Below, piece by piece: positions 8,861-16,050 of a DNA stretch of 64,000 bases. The notes under the pieces are model-generated. The model saw only the letters and a list, made by a program, of their open reading frames with translations, was not told the origin of the DNA and did not search any database. A program made the translations under genes and the position numbers. The DNA is from Olsenella sp. (GTDB lineage Bacteria; Actinomycetota; Coriobacteriia; Coriobacteriales; Atopobiaceae): the NCBI GenBank assembly GCA_022648325.1, contig JALCMG010000009.1, forward strand, positions 1 through 64,000. Direction: 5' to 3'. Position 1 is the first letter of the stretch. The number at the start of each line of letters is the position of its first letter.

Positions 8861-9844
8861 ATGTACGAGATCGACCTCAGCAAGCCCAAACAGATCGTGG
8901 CGGACGTCCTGAAGGACCACCAGATCGACTCCGTCGCATTCGTTGGATGCGGTGCATCGATGAGCGAGCTCTACCCCGCGAAGTACTTCCTGGCCAACAA
9001 CACCCGCACGCTCAACGTGCAGATCTTCACGGCCAACGAGTTCAACTACGACACGCCGGCGTGGGTTGGCCCCAACACCTTCGTAGTGACGTGCTCCCTG
9101 GGCGGCACCACGCCCGAGACCGTGAAGGCCAACGGCACCGCGAAGGCACTCGGCGCGCCCGTGACCGCCATCACGCACAACGGCACCTCCCCGCTGACCG
9201 AGGGCGTCGACCACGTGATTGTCCACGGCTTCGAGAAGAACTACGCCGCGAAGGTCGAGAAGATGGGCTATGCCCTGGCGCTCGCGGTCGAGCTGCTGCA
9301 GCAGATAGAGGGAGCGGACCTATACGACGACATGGTCGCCGGCCTGTGCAAGGTATACGACCTCGCCGAGGACGCGGCCGAGCACGCCGGCAAGCTCGCG
9401 GCGCAGTTTGCGGCCGACTACAAGGACGACCAGCTCATCTACCTCATGGGCTCCGGCGCGAGCGCGAAGGTTGCGTACTCCACCTCCATGTTCCTGTTCT
9501 CCGAGATGCAGTGGATCGACTCCGCCGCCTACCACACCGGCGAGTACTTCCACGGCCCGTTCGAGCTGACCGAGAAGGACAAGCCGTACCTGCTGTTCAT
9601 GAACGATGGCGCTACCCGTCCGATGGACGCCCGCGCCCTCACGTTCCTGCAGCGCTTCGACGCGAAGGTCGCCGTCATCGACGCTAAGGACTACGGCCTG
9701 TCCAGCGTGGTGGGCTCGAAGGTCGCCACGTACTTCAACCCCTTCGTGCACACCGCCGTCATGCGCGTGTACGCGGAGAAGATCTCCGAGGCGAGGCAGC
9801 ACCCGCTCACCATGCGCCGCTACATGTGGAAGTTGCAGTACTAG
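8861..9844 (+). CDS. SIS-domain protein, probable fructoselysine/glucoselysine-6-P deglycase
   Basis: The 327-residue protein has two SIS domains. The first carries AFVGCGASMSELYPAKYF and CSLGGTTPETVKANG, the second YLMGSGASAKVAYSTSMF. It ends in RRYMWKLQY, as does the relic at 5515-5876. SIS deglycases of the FrlB/GfrE/GfrF type split phosphorylated Amadori compounds into glucose 6-phosphate and an amine. Such enzymes are encoded beside mannose-family PTS genes in the Salmonella gfr operon. The ATG follows GAAGGAGACAGAAC. The gene closes the PTS operon, as a strong terminator follows. An AgaS-like aldose-ketose isomerase acting on another sugar phosphate is the main alternative. Confidence 0.8.
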   Translation: MYEIDLSKPKQIVADVLKDHQIDSVAFVGCGASMSELYPAKYFLANNTRTLNVQIFTANEFNYDTPAWVGPNTFVVTCSLGGTTPETVKANGTAKALGAPVTAITHNGTSPLTEGVDHVIVHGFEKNYAAKVEKMGYALALAVELLQQIEGADLYDDMVAGLCKVYDLAEDAAEHAGKLAAQFAADYKDDQLIYLMGSGASAKVAYSTSMFLFSEMQWIDSAAYHTGEYFHGPFELTEKDKPYLLFMNDGATRPMDARALTFLQRFDAKVAVIDAKDYGLSSVVGSKVATYFNPFVHTAVMRVYAEKISEARQHPLTMRRYMWKLQY

Positions 9845-9860
9845 TCTTCCGACGCACGTC

Positions 9861-9893
9861 GCGGGCCGTCCATCGCGGGCGGCCCGCTTTTTT
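9861..9893 (+). terminator. Rho-independent terminator of the PTS operon
   Basis: GCGGGCCG at 9861-9868 pairs perfectly with CGGCCCGC at 9880-9887, followed at once by six T residues. This separates the PTS/SIS operon from the HAD phosphatase gene. Confidence 0.9.
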
Positions 9894-9958
9894 GTAGGCG
9901 CGCACGAGCACGTGCGCACGTTCTTCTCGCCCGCGTCGCGGGCCGTGGGGGTGGTGGC

Positions 9959-10612
9959 ATGGCGAGGGCCGTGCTGTTCGACATGGACGGGGTGCTGGCG
10001 TTCACGGAGCAGTTCTACAACCAGCGCCGCGTGGACTACCTGGTGGGGAAGGGGTTTCGCTTCGACGAGGTGCCGGACTTCAGTGGGAGCAACGACCGGG
10101 CAATCTGGGAGTCGCTGGTGCCGGGCGACGCGGAGCTGCGTCGCGTGCTGCACGACGGGTACCGCGCATACTCCGACACGCACCCGACGCCGTGGCGCAA
10201 GGTGGCGAACCCCGACGCGGTGCCCGTGATGCGCGACCTGCGCGAGGGCGGCGTGAGGTGCGCGATCTGCTCGTCCTCGTACCCGGAACTCATACGCGAG
10301 TTCATGGAGGCGACGGGGACGGGGCCGTACGTGAGCCTTGCCATAAGCGGACAGGAGTGCAGTGCGTTCAAGCCTGACCCGGAGATCTACCTCACCGCGA
10401 TGGAGCGCCTGGGCGTTCGTGCGGAGGACTGCGTGGTGGTGGAGGACTCGCCCATAGGCATCCGTGCGGGCAAGGCGTCCGGCGCGCTGGTGTGCGCGCT
10501 TGCGCCGCGGCCAGGCGTGAGCCTGGACCAGGGCGAGGCGGACGTGGTGGTGGGCTCGCTGCGCGAGGCGGTGCCGCTGGCGCTGGGGCCCGTGGGCAGC
10601 GTCCGGCCGTAG
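9959..10612 (+). CDS. HAD-superfamily phosphatase/phosphoglucomutase-like hydrolase
   Basis: The 217-residue protein is a subfamily I HAD enzyme. Motif I is LFDMDGVLAF with the nucleophile Asp and acid/base Asp. Motif II is ICSSSYPE, a Lys lies in SAFKPDPEIY, and motif III/IV is CVVVEDSPIGIRAGKASG. A helical cap (about residues 15-85) matches the beta-phosphoglucomutase/phosphatase group. It probably dephosphorylates or isomerises a sugar phosphate linked to the adjoining PTS pathway, but the substrate cannot be read from sequence. The ATG follows GGGGGTGGTGGC. It lies after the PTS terminator and before the GntR gene, so it may have its own promoter. Confidence 0.85.
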   Translation: MARAVLFDMDGVLAFTEQFYNQRRVDYLVGKGFRFDEVPDFSGSNDRAIWESLVPGDAELRRVLHDGYRAYSDTHPTPWRKVANPDAVPVMRDLREGGVRCAICSSSYPELIREFMEATGTGPYVSLAISGQECSAFKPDPEIYLTAMERLGVRAEDCVVVEDSPIGIRAGKASGALVCALAPRPGVSLDQGEADVVVGSLREAVPLALGPVGSVRP

Positions 10613-10649
10613 GGGGTCGCGCGGGCGGCGGAAGACGCGCGGCAAAGCG

Positions 10650-10667
10650 GTATCATACGTATGACAC
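10650..10667. promoter_or_regulatory. Palindromic operator candidate upstream of the GntR gene
   Basis: TCATACGTATGA at 10653-10664 is a perfect 12-bp palindrome. The symmetry extends to GT and AC at 10650-10651 and 10666-10667 with one mismatched pair. It lies 51 bases before the GntR/HutC ATG, where autoregulatory operators of this family are usual. Confidence 0.6.
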
Positions 10668-10717
10668 GAACGGAACAACATGTGGCGCACCGAGGGGCGC
10701 TGCGCGAGGGATAAGAC

Positions 10718-11437
10718 ATGGGCACTACGGTGACGCCGCTCTACCAGCAGATATACGACGACCTGAAAGCCGCCATCAAAGGCGGTACGTACAAGAACGG
10801 CGACAGGATCCCCTCCGAGGCGGAACTGAGCCAGAGGTACGGGGTAAGCCGCATCACCGTGCGCCGTGCGATCGAGGACCTGTGTTCGGATGGCTTCCTG
10901 GTGAAGATGCAGGGGCGCGGCACGTTCGTAGGCACGCGCCACATCAGCCGGCAGCTGTCGCGCACACGGGACATAAGCACATTCACGCGCATGTGCCAGG
11001 AGATTGGTGCGCGTCCGGGTGCGCGTGTGATAGACCGCCAGATAACGCCCGGCAGGCCGGACGAGTTGGAGTTCTTTGGTCTGGCGAACGGCGCGCTCAT
11101 GCTGTTGGTGCGGCGCATGAGGTCTGCCGATGGCCTGCCCGTGTGCGACGAGCGCGTGATTCTTCCGTACGACTGGGCGCCGGACCTGCTGACGGAGCCG
11201 CTGGAGGGCGTGTCCATGTTCGACACGATCGGTCGTATGCTGGGGCGCCGGCCAGACCACCACACTGCGTGGACGATCAACGCCGTGAAGGCCACGACCG
11301 AGCAGGGCCAGCTGCTCGAGGTGAGCGCGGGCGACCCGCTCATCTACAGCGTCGCGGGCTACGTGGATGCGGGCGGGCGGCCCGTGTGCATAGGCCGAGA
11401 CTACTTCGTGGGTGGAAGGTACGAGATAGACCTCTAG
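10718..11437 (+). CDS. GntR-family (HutC/UTRA) transcriptional regulator
   Basis: The 239-residue protein has a winged helix-turn-helix at about residues 8-75, with SEAELSQRYGVSRITVRRAI and GRGTFVG. A UTRA effector-binding domain follows from about 95 to 235, with VCDERVILPYDW and VCIGRDYFVGGRYE. HutC-type regulators bind sugar phosphates or related ligands and leave their operators on ligand binding. It probably controls itself and the PTS operon, since both leaders hold inverted repeats with related half-sites. The ATG follows GAGGGATAAGAC. An inverted repeat (CTCGCCC/GGGCGAG, 11455-11475) after the stop may act as a weak terminator. Confidence 0.92.
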   Translation: MGTTVTPLYQQIYDDLKAAIKGGTYKNGDRIPSEAELSQRYGVSRITVRRAIEDLCSDGFLVKMQGRGTFVGTRHISRQLSRTRDISTFTRMCQEIGARPGARVIDRQITPGRPDELEFFGLANGALMLLVRRMRSADGLPVCDERVILPYDWAPDLLTEPLEGVSMFDTIGRMLGRRPDHHTAWTINAVKATTEQGQLLEVSAGDPLIYSVAGYVDAGGRPVCIGRDYFVGGRYEIDL

Positions 11438-11565
11438 CGCGGTGGCGCGTTCTTCTCGCCCGTGGCGTGGGCGAGGCCCGCGGTGTGCCGCGTCCGCCTG
11501 CGGCGCCAGGGGACCGCTTGCAAAAAAGAGGTTGAATTCGAATCTCAGCCGAACACTATAGCCAG

Positions 11566-11599
11566 ACGTGGCGTTCCGGCAGCTAGCGGAACGCCACGT
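11566..11599. repeat. 13-bp perfect inverted repeat near the IS30 left end
   Basis: ACGTGGCGTTCCG at 11566-11578 pairs with CGGAACGCCACGT at 11587-11599 around an 8-base loop. The stem extends outward as GCCA/TGGC with one bulged base. It lies 12 bases inside the left terminal repeat and may block read-through transcription into the element. Confidence 0.8.
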
Positions 11600-11764
11600 T
11601 GGCTTCCGGGACATGGCTGGCGGGGACGAAGCCGCAGGTTGGAGCGCTCCCCGCGGCCGTTCGGCTGGCTCCCGGAGGCAGGGCATCCCCATCCGGCGGG
11701 CCGGTTCCGGGACCCAGCCGGACGCAGCCCTGCGCCGCCGGGAGATGTGCATCCTCCCGCTACC

Positions 11765-13025
11765 TCAGGGGCGCGCCGCCCCCCTCGGCGCGGGCTCGTC
11801 GACGCCCACGGCCCCCATCCCGAGCGCGTCGAGGACGGCCCGGGCGTCGTCGCCGAAGGCGGCGGCGAACGCCCGCATCGGCGCCATCCACGCGAGCTTG
11901 CCCCCGGGCTCCGAGTTGGCCTCGCTCATCACGAGCGCGCGGTCGGCGTTCCCGGGCGCGTCGAGCGAGGCCCCGCCCGGGCCCTTCGGCAGCATCTTCC
12001 TGATCTCGGGGCGGTTGCGCTCGCAGCCCCCCTTCTGGTCGGCGCGGCGGGCGTCGCAGTAGTAGGGCCTGGCCTCGCCCCCGCGCTCGCCGAGCGCCCC
12101 GGCGAGGGCGCCCTCGTCGGAGAGCTCGCCCCCGTTGTCGGTGAGCACGACCCCGAACACGCGCCCCACCGCGTCCCCGGAGCCGGGCGCCGCGTCGACG
12201 AGCCCCAGCCCGGCGAGCGCCGCGTCGCAGGTCTGGGACGCTGTGGGCATGGCCAGCCGGAGGCTCGTGGGCCTGTGGTAGAGGGTGAGAAGGCACCTCG
12301 TGTCGGTCCTCCCGCCGACGGCCGCGCCCATCTCCCACGCGCTCTCGCGCACGTCCTCCGGCAGGGCCGAGAAGGCGTCGTGCGACCTGCGCGCGGAGTG
12401 CCTCGTCGGCCGGCCGCCGCCGGCGTGGCGCCTGGGCCTGTAGCCGACCTTGCGCCTCAGGCCCATGCTGCCCATCTCGCCGCAGCCGCGGCCCGCCCAC
12501 TCGTGCACCGTGGACTTGGGGATGCCGGGGTCGGGGTGCGTGGCGCATATCTGCTCGGGCGAGAGGCCCCTCGCCATGCCGCTCCCTATCACGGAGGCCT
12601 TGCGCGCGGCGCCCTCCCCGGCGTCGCCTATGCCGCGCCTCGCGTCGGAGGGCTCGGCCTCCGCCGCCCCCTGCGCCTGCGACGCCCGGCAGAACACCTG
12701 CGGCCCCCCGAGCGGCCGCAGCCGCCGTGCTCGGGGCACCCGTTGCAGCGCCTCGGCCACGAGGCCGGCTTGGGGCACGTCGCGGCCAGGTCGTCCGGCG
12801 CCGGCTCGCCCCCCTGGCCCTCGGCGCCCACACGAACCCGTGCCGGGCGACCTCGTCGTGGACCGTCGAGGGCGACCTGCCGAGGTCGGACGCCATCGCC
12901 CTGCAGCCCTCGTTGCGGCCCAGCCCCCTCTCCATGGAGAGCCCGTCGGCCTTCGTGAGCCCCGCGTAGGCCCTTCCGGCCCTGTCCGCCCTCCTCTTCG
13001 GGCTATTCCTGCCGTCCTTCGGCAT
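11765..13025 (-). pseudogene. IS30-family transposase, frameshifted
   Basis: On the minus strand the N-terminus starts MPKDGRNSPKRR at 13025, with a helix-turn-helix LGRSPSTVHDEVARHGFVW. The match moves to a second frame near 12830 (PDDLAATCPKP, RRCNGCPEHGGCG). It moves to a third near 12690, which runs to the TGA at 11765-11767. That last part has GMARGLSPEQICATHPD, the integrase core VLTDNGGELSD and KGGCERNRPEIRKMLPKG. The expected first catalytic Asp of the usual WEMDT motif reads WEMGA. With two frameshifts and a lost catalytic residue it should be inactive, though sequencing errors in GC-rich runs could mimic frameshifts. Confidence 0.85.
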
Positions 13026-13087
13026 CCACGCCACCCCAATCCCGGAGGCGATGCTTGGGCCGGCCTCCCCGGCCCCCAAGCCTCTGG

Positions 13088-13127
13088 TTCCGCAACCCAG
13101 CCGTACGTGTGCGGATGGGTTGCGGAA
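13088..13127. repeat. 12-bp perfect inverted repeat near the IS30 right end
   Basis: TTCCGCAACCCA at 13088-13099 pairs with TGGGTTGCGGAA at 13116-13127 across a 16-base centre. It lies just inside the right terminal repeat and upstream of the transposase start, so it could affect transposase expression or end binding. Confidence 0.8.
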
Positions 13128-13152
13128 TCGTTCGGATGGAATTCGGATTCGA

Positions 13153-13158
13153 GGTAAC
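13153..13158. repeat. GGTAAC target duplication, left copy
   Basis: GGTAAC directly precedes the left end of the IS21 element and recurs directly after its right end at 15088-15093. It is also the first six bases beyond the IS30 right end. Confidence 0.85.
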
Positions 13159-13342
13159 TGTGTTTGATAGCGTCTTGTTTGCGGGTTTGGGCGTCGGAAA
13201 GTTTCGGGTCCGAGCACGAAAAAATTACCGGTTCGTGCATGGGCACGCCGACCATCCCGCGATTGGCCCAGCATGCCGTTGCCTCGGTCTGCGACGTGAG
13301 GAGGGCCAGAGGGGAACGGTCGGCGTGGACAGGACAGGGGAC

Positions 13343-14222
13343 ATGCGCGGGAGGGCGCGGCGAGGCGAACCGGTCGCGCCGATCGCGAGGGCGGTCGGCG
13401 TGTCGGAGCCCACTGCGAGGAAGTACGCCAGGATGGGGGACCTCTCGCCCGAGCCCCCGAGGAGGGGGAAGCCCGAGAGCGAGGTGCTCGCCCCCCACGA
13501 GGGGCGACAGGCCCCTGGCTCGACGACGACTGCAAGAGGCGCAAGCAGCGCCACACGGCCGTGAGGGCGTATGTGAGGCTCCGGGACGAGCCGGGCTACG
13601 ACGGCCCCTACTCAACCGTGCAGCGCTACGCCAGGCGCCGGCGCGAGGAGATGGCCAGGGAGCGCGACCACGGGGACGCCGAGGGCCTCCTTACGCTCAG
13701 CTGGCTGCCCGGCGAGGCCCGGGCCGACTTCGGGGAGGCGGGCCTCGGGGTCCGCGGCGTGGCCGCCAGGGGCAGGTGCCTGACCGTCGCCTTCCCGCGC
13801 CCCGACGCGGGGCCCGCCCGGGTGTTCCGGGGAGAGGCCTCCGGGCGCGTCTGCCAGGGGCTCCGCAACGCGTTCGGGTTCGCCGGCGGCGTGCCGAGGA
13901 GGGCCGCCTTCGACAACGCCACCGAGGTCGGCGGGCGCGTCAGGGGCGGGGCCGGGCCCTCGGGGCCCCTTCCGGCGCTTCGCGGCGCGCCACGGGCTCG
14001 GCCGCGCCCTCGCCAGCCCCTGCTCGGGCAACGGGAGGGGCAACGTCGAGGACAGGGTCGGGTGCCGCGGGAGGAGCCTCTTCGCGCCCGTCCCGTCGTT
14101 CCGCGACGCCGCCGCGTCCGCGGCGAGGGCCGCGGCGGGCGACGGGCGCGTCGAGTACGGCGAGGGGGTCGGCCTGGGCGCCTGCGACGGGGCGCCGGGG
14201 CTGCTCGGGGGAGGTGGGCGCC
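13343..14222 (+). pseudogene. IstA-type IS21 transposase, frameshifted and shortened
   Basis: The N-terminal helix-turn-helix (RRGEPVAPIARAVGVSEPTA) starts at the ATG 13343. A frameshift near 13505 leads to TAVRAYVRLRDEPGYDGPYS and the catalytic region LSWLPGEARADFGEAG and AAFDNATEVGG. A second shift near 13960 leads to FRRFAARHGLGRALASPC and GNGRGNVEDRVG. The three acidic residues of the DDE core can therefore all be located. After about 14110 no IstA match is seen and istB begins 110 bases later. Some 150-200 C-terminal residues of the family are therefore missing. Confidence 0.8.
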
Positions 14223-14987
14223 GTGCCGCAGACGAGCTCGGAGCGCGGCGCCGCCCGGGCGTCCTTCCGCGGCGCCGCCAGGGCGCTCCTCGTATCGGGC
14301 GACACCATCGCCGCCTTCCTCGCCTCCGCGACGCCCGGGCGGGTCGCGGCGTGCACGTCGATGCTCGGGTCCGAGGTCGCGCACCGCGACCGGGCGCGGA
14401 GGGCGCGGCTGCCCGGGCAGGCGAGGTTCCCCGTGCCGAAGTCGGTCGAGGGCTTCGACTGGTCGAACGCCTCGTTCCCGGACGGCCGGGGCCGCGAGGA
14501 CATGTGCTCCCTGGCGTTCGTGCGCGACGCCGAGGGCCTCGTGTCCTTCGGCCAGACGGGGCGCGGGAAGACCCACATGGCCACCGCGCTCGGGATCGCC
14601 GCGACGTCCGCGGGCTACCCCGCGGGGTCCTGGCAGACGGCCCAGCTGGTGCCGCGGCCGGGCAGGGCGAGGCGCGAGGGCACGCCCGACAGGCTGCTCG
14701 CCGACGTGGCCAGGGCGAGGCCGCTGGTCCTGGGCGAGTTCGGCCACGTGCCCTTCGACGTGGACGGGGCGAGGCTGCTGTGCCAGGTGATATCCGAGAG
14801 CCACGGGAGGGGGAGCGCCGTCTTCGCCACCAACGTCGAGTCCGGCAGGTGGGGCGCCGTCCTCGCGGACGACAGGCTCGCGGCGGCGATCGCCGACCGC
14901 GTCGTGCGCCACGGCAGGCTCGTGGAGTTCGGCGGGCCGAGCCACGGGCTGGAGGAGAGCCTCATGCTGGGCAGGTCGGGAAGGTAG
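14223..14987 (+). pseudogene. IstB-type IS21 helper ATPase, altered Walker B
   Basis: An open frame of about 254 codons from a GTG at 14223 matches IstB AAA+ helper proteins. It has AFLASATPGRVAAC, RARLPGQARFPVPKS and a Walker A, SFGQTGRGKTHMATALGIAA. The expected Walker B LVLDEFG reads PLVLGEFGHVPFD, so the Mg-binding Asp is replaced by Gly. Later parts (SAVFATNVESGRWG and DRVVRHGRLVEF) are conserved. The frame is open, but the damaged Walker B and the broken istA upstream suggest it is not functional. Confidence 0.75.
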
Positions 14988-15087
14988 GGAGGAGCCGGCG
15001 GGCCCGTGACGAAACCCGAAATACTTTCGTGCGCGAACCCGAAAGAAATCCATGCCCAAAGCCGAAAGTCAGGCTTGACTAAACACA

Positions 15088-15093
15088 GGTAAC
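15088..15093. repeat. GGTAAC target duplication, right copy
   Basis: Second copy of the 6-bp duplication created by the IS21 insertion; see the copy at 13153. Confidence 0.85.
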
Positions 15094-16010
15094 AAAGCAT
15101 CGGATGGGTCGAGCGTATCAATTTCGGCTTATTGTCTATCTAGCGTGACATAATCCAAGGTTGTGGCGCATTAGCCATTTTCCTGCCATTGACACTTATT
15201 TGTACATAATGCATCCACAAGGGTTAACAGACAGGCATATTTCAGTGTGCTGTCAGTCTCGTCTTGAGGAAATTGGCACATTCGACTCGCTCTGGCAGAG
15301 TATCTATTTCAATCTCTTTTCAGATGCGATCTCGTAGCTAGTTTGAAAGCCAATGGGCTCACGAAGTACTTTGAAATATAAATTTCCACGATTGAGACTT
15401 GAAAGACTTGAAAGGAGGAATCGTCTGGCACTCTAACAGTTATGTCTGGCCATAACCGACGGTGAGGAATTAATTAGATGATACAGGATAAGATAATCGA
15501 GGGAATGCGGTAAACGAAACTGGAACGCTACAAGCTCGTCGAAATGCACGCTGATTTCAAGAAGCGCCATATAAAGGCAACCGATTATAAGTACGCATGA
15601 ATAGTAACAATAATGTACTTAAAAAGTCTCGGCCCTACGCCTGCCCAGCGCCCAGCTGGTCTCGGAGACCTTGGCTGCGACGAATAGTGCCCAGTAGACC
15701 TGATGTTCCTTGAAGGCGGTTTGGTCAATTTATTAGCTTGCCCCGCGCTCGGACGAGGACTCTATTATCCTGCACTTTTCCAAGCGTGACAGTCTCTGGT
15801 TGAGATCGAAGACGAAACCATGTTCCTCGGAGGTATCCGTGTAGGCCACGTTCACCTTAAACTGGTGGTAGATGGCATTCAGAAAGAGTTGGCCCACGTT
15901 GTAGGTTGTGTGCATCCTGTGTTTGGTTAGACGCTGGGGCACATTGGACACTGTGACACTTCTGTTACAGTCCTTGTTTCTCACGAGGCGCTCTGGTAAA
16001 TAACGTCGCA
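15094..16010. other. AT-rich intergenic scar without intact genes
   Basis: About 900 bases between the IS21 right flank and dgt are clearly AT-richer than all neighbours and hold no intact gene that can be recognised. Two relic frames lie inside it, at 15478-15600 on the plus strand and 15733-16011 on the minus strand. No tRNA, CRISPR or strong terminator was seen. It resembles degraded imported DNA. Confidence 0.6.
15478..15600 (+). pseudogene. Relic frame with internal stop, family not recognised
   Basis: An ATG at 15478, preceded by GAGGAATTAATTAG, opens MIQDKIIEGMR and meets TAA. The same frame then continues TKLERYKLVEMHADFKK and IKATDYKYA to TGA. The product is Lys-rich and helical in character, unlike host GC-rich genes. 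The family was not recognised. It is listed because the frame is in register across a single stop and has a ribosome site. Confidence 0.3.
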
Positions 16011-16011
16011 A
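15733..16011 (-). pseudogene. Possible transposase N-terminal fragment (IS1634-like)
   Basis: A minus-strand frame of 92 codons from a TTG includes YNVGQLFLNAIYHQFKVN followed by HGFVFDLNQRLSRLEK. This resembles the segment in IS1634/IS4-type transposases where an NIGYLILQKIY-like helix precedes a YDLN stretch. The match ends abruptly near SRLEK, and no catalytic region follows. Base composition is AT-rich, unlike the flanking genes. The assignment rests on a short resemblance and could be wrong. Confidence 0.35.
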
Positions 16012-16050
16012 GTTGACCCGTCAGAGACAGACGGTATCCGGGAGGCCTAC

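Larger units (their letters stand above)
11532..13152 (-). mobile_element. IS30-family insertion element with 23-bp terminal inverted repeats
   Basis: The left end at 11532-11554 (TTGAATTCG...GCCGAAC) and the reverse complement of 13130-13152 (TCGAATCCG...TCCGAAC) agree at 18 of 23 positions when compared by eye. They bracket a transposase remnant on the minus strand. A 2-bp GG lies directly outside each end and may be the target duplication. Two strong inner palindromes lie near the ends, at 11566-11599 and 13088-13127. The element is about 1.62 kb, slightly longer than typical IS30 members, and is probably immobile because its transposase is broken. Confidence 0.8.
13159..15087 (+). mobile_element. 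IS21-family insertion element with target duplication
   Basis: The element runs from TGTGTTT at 13159 to AAACACA at 15087, 1929 bp, and is flanked by GGTAAC on both sides. The ends are long imperfect inverted repeats. Left: TTTGGGCGTCGG, then TTTCGGGTCCGAGCACGAAA. The right end, read on the other strand: TTTGGGCATGG, then TTTCGGGTTCGCGCACGAAA. Repeated TTTCGGGT-type blocks at both ends are typical of the multiple transposase sites of IS21. It carries istA and istB remnants in tandem. IstA lacks its C-terminal part, so an internal deletion is likely. Confidence 0.88.

Noticed and set aside
9320..11752. Long minus-strand frame across the SIS, HAD and GntR genes
   Set aside because: It crosses three convincing plus-strand genes and their terminator, and its Arg/His-rich product has no family features.
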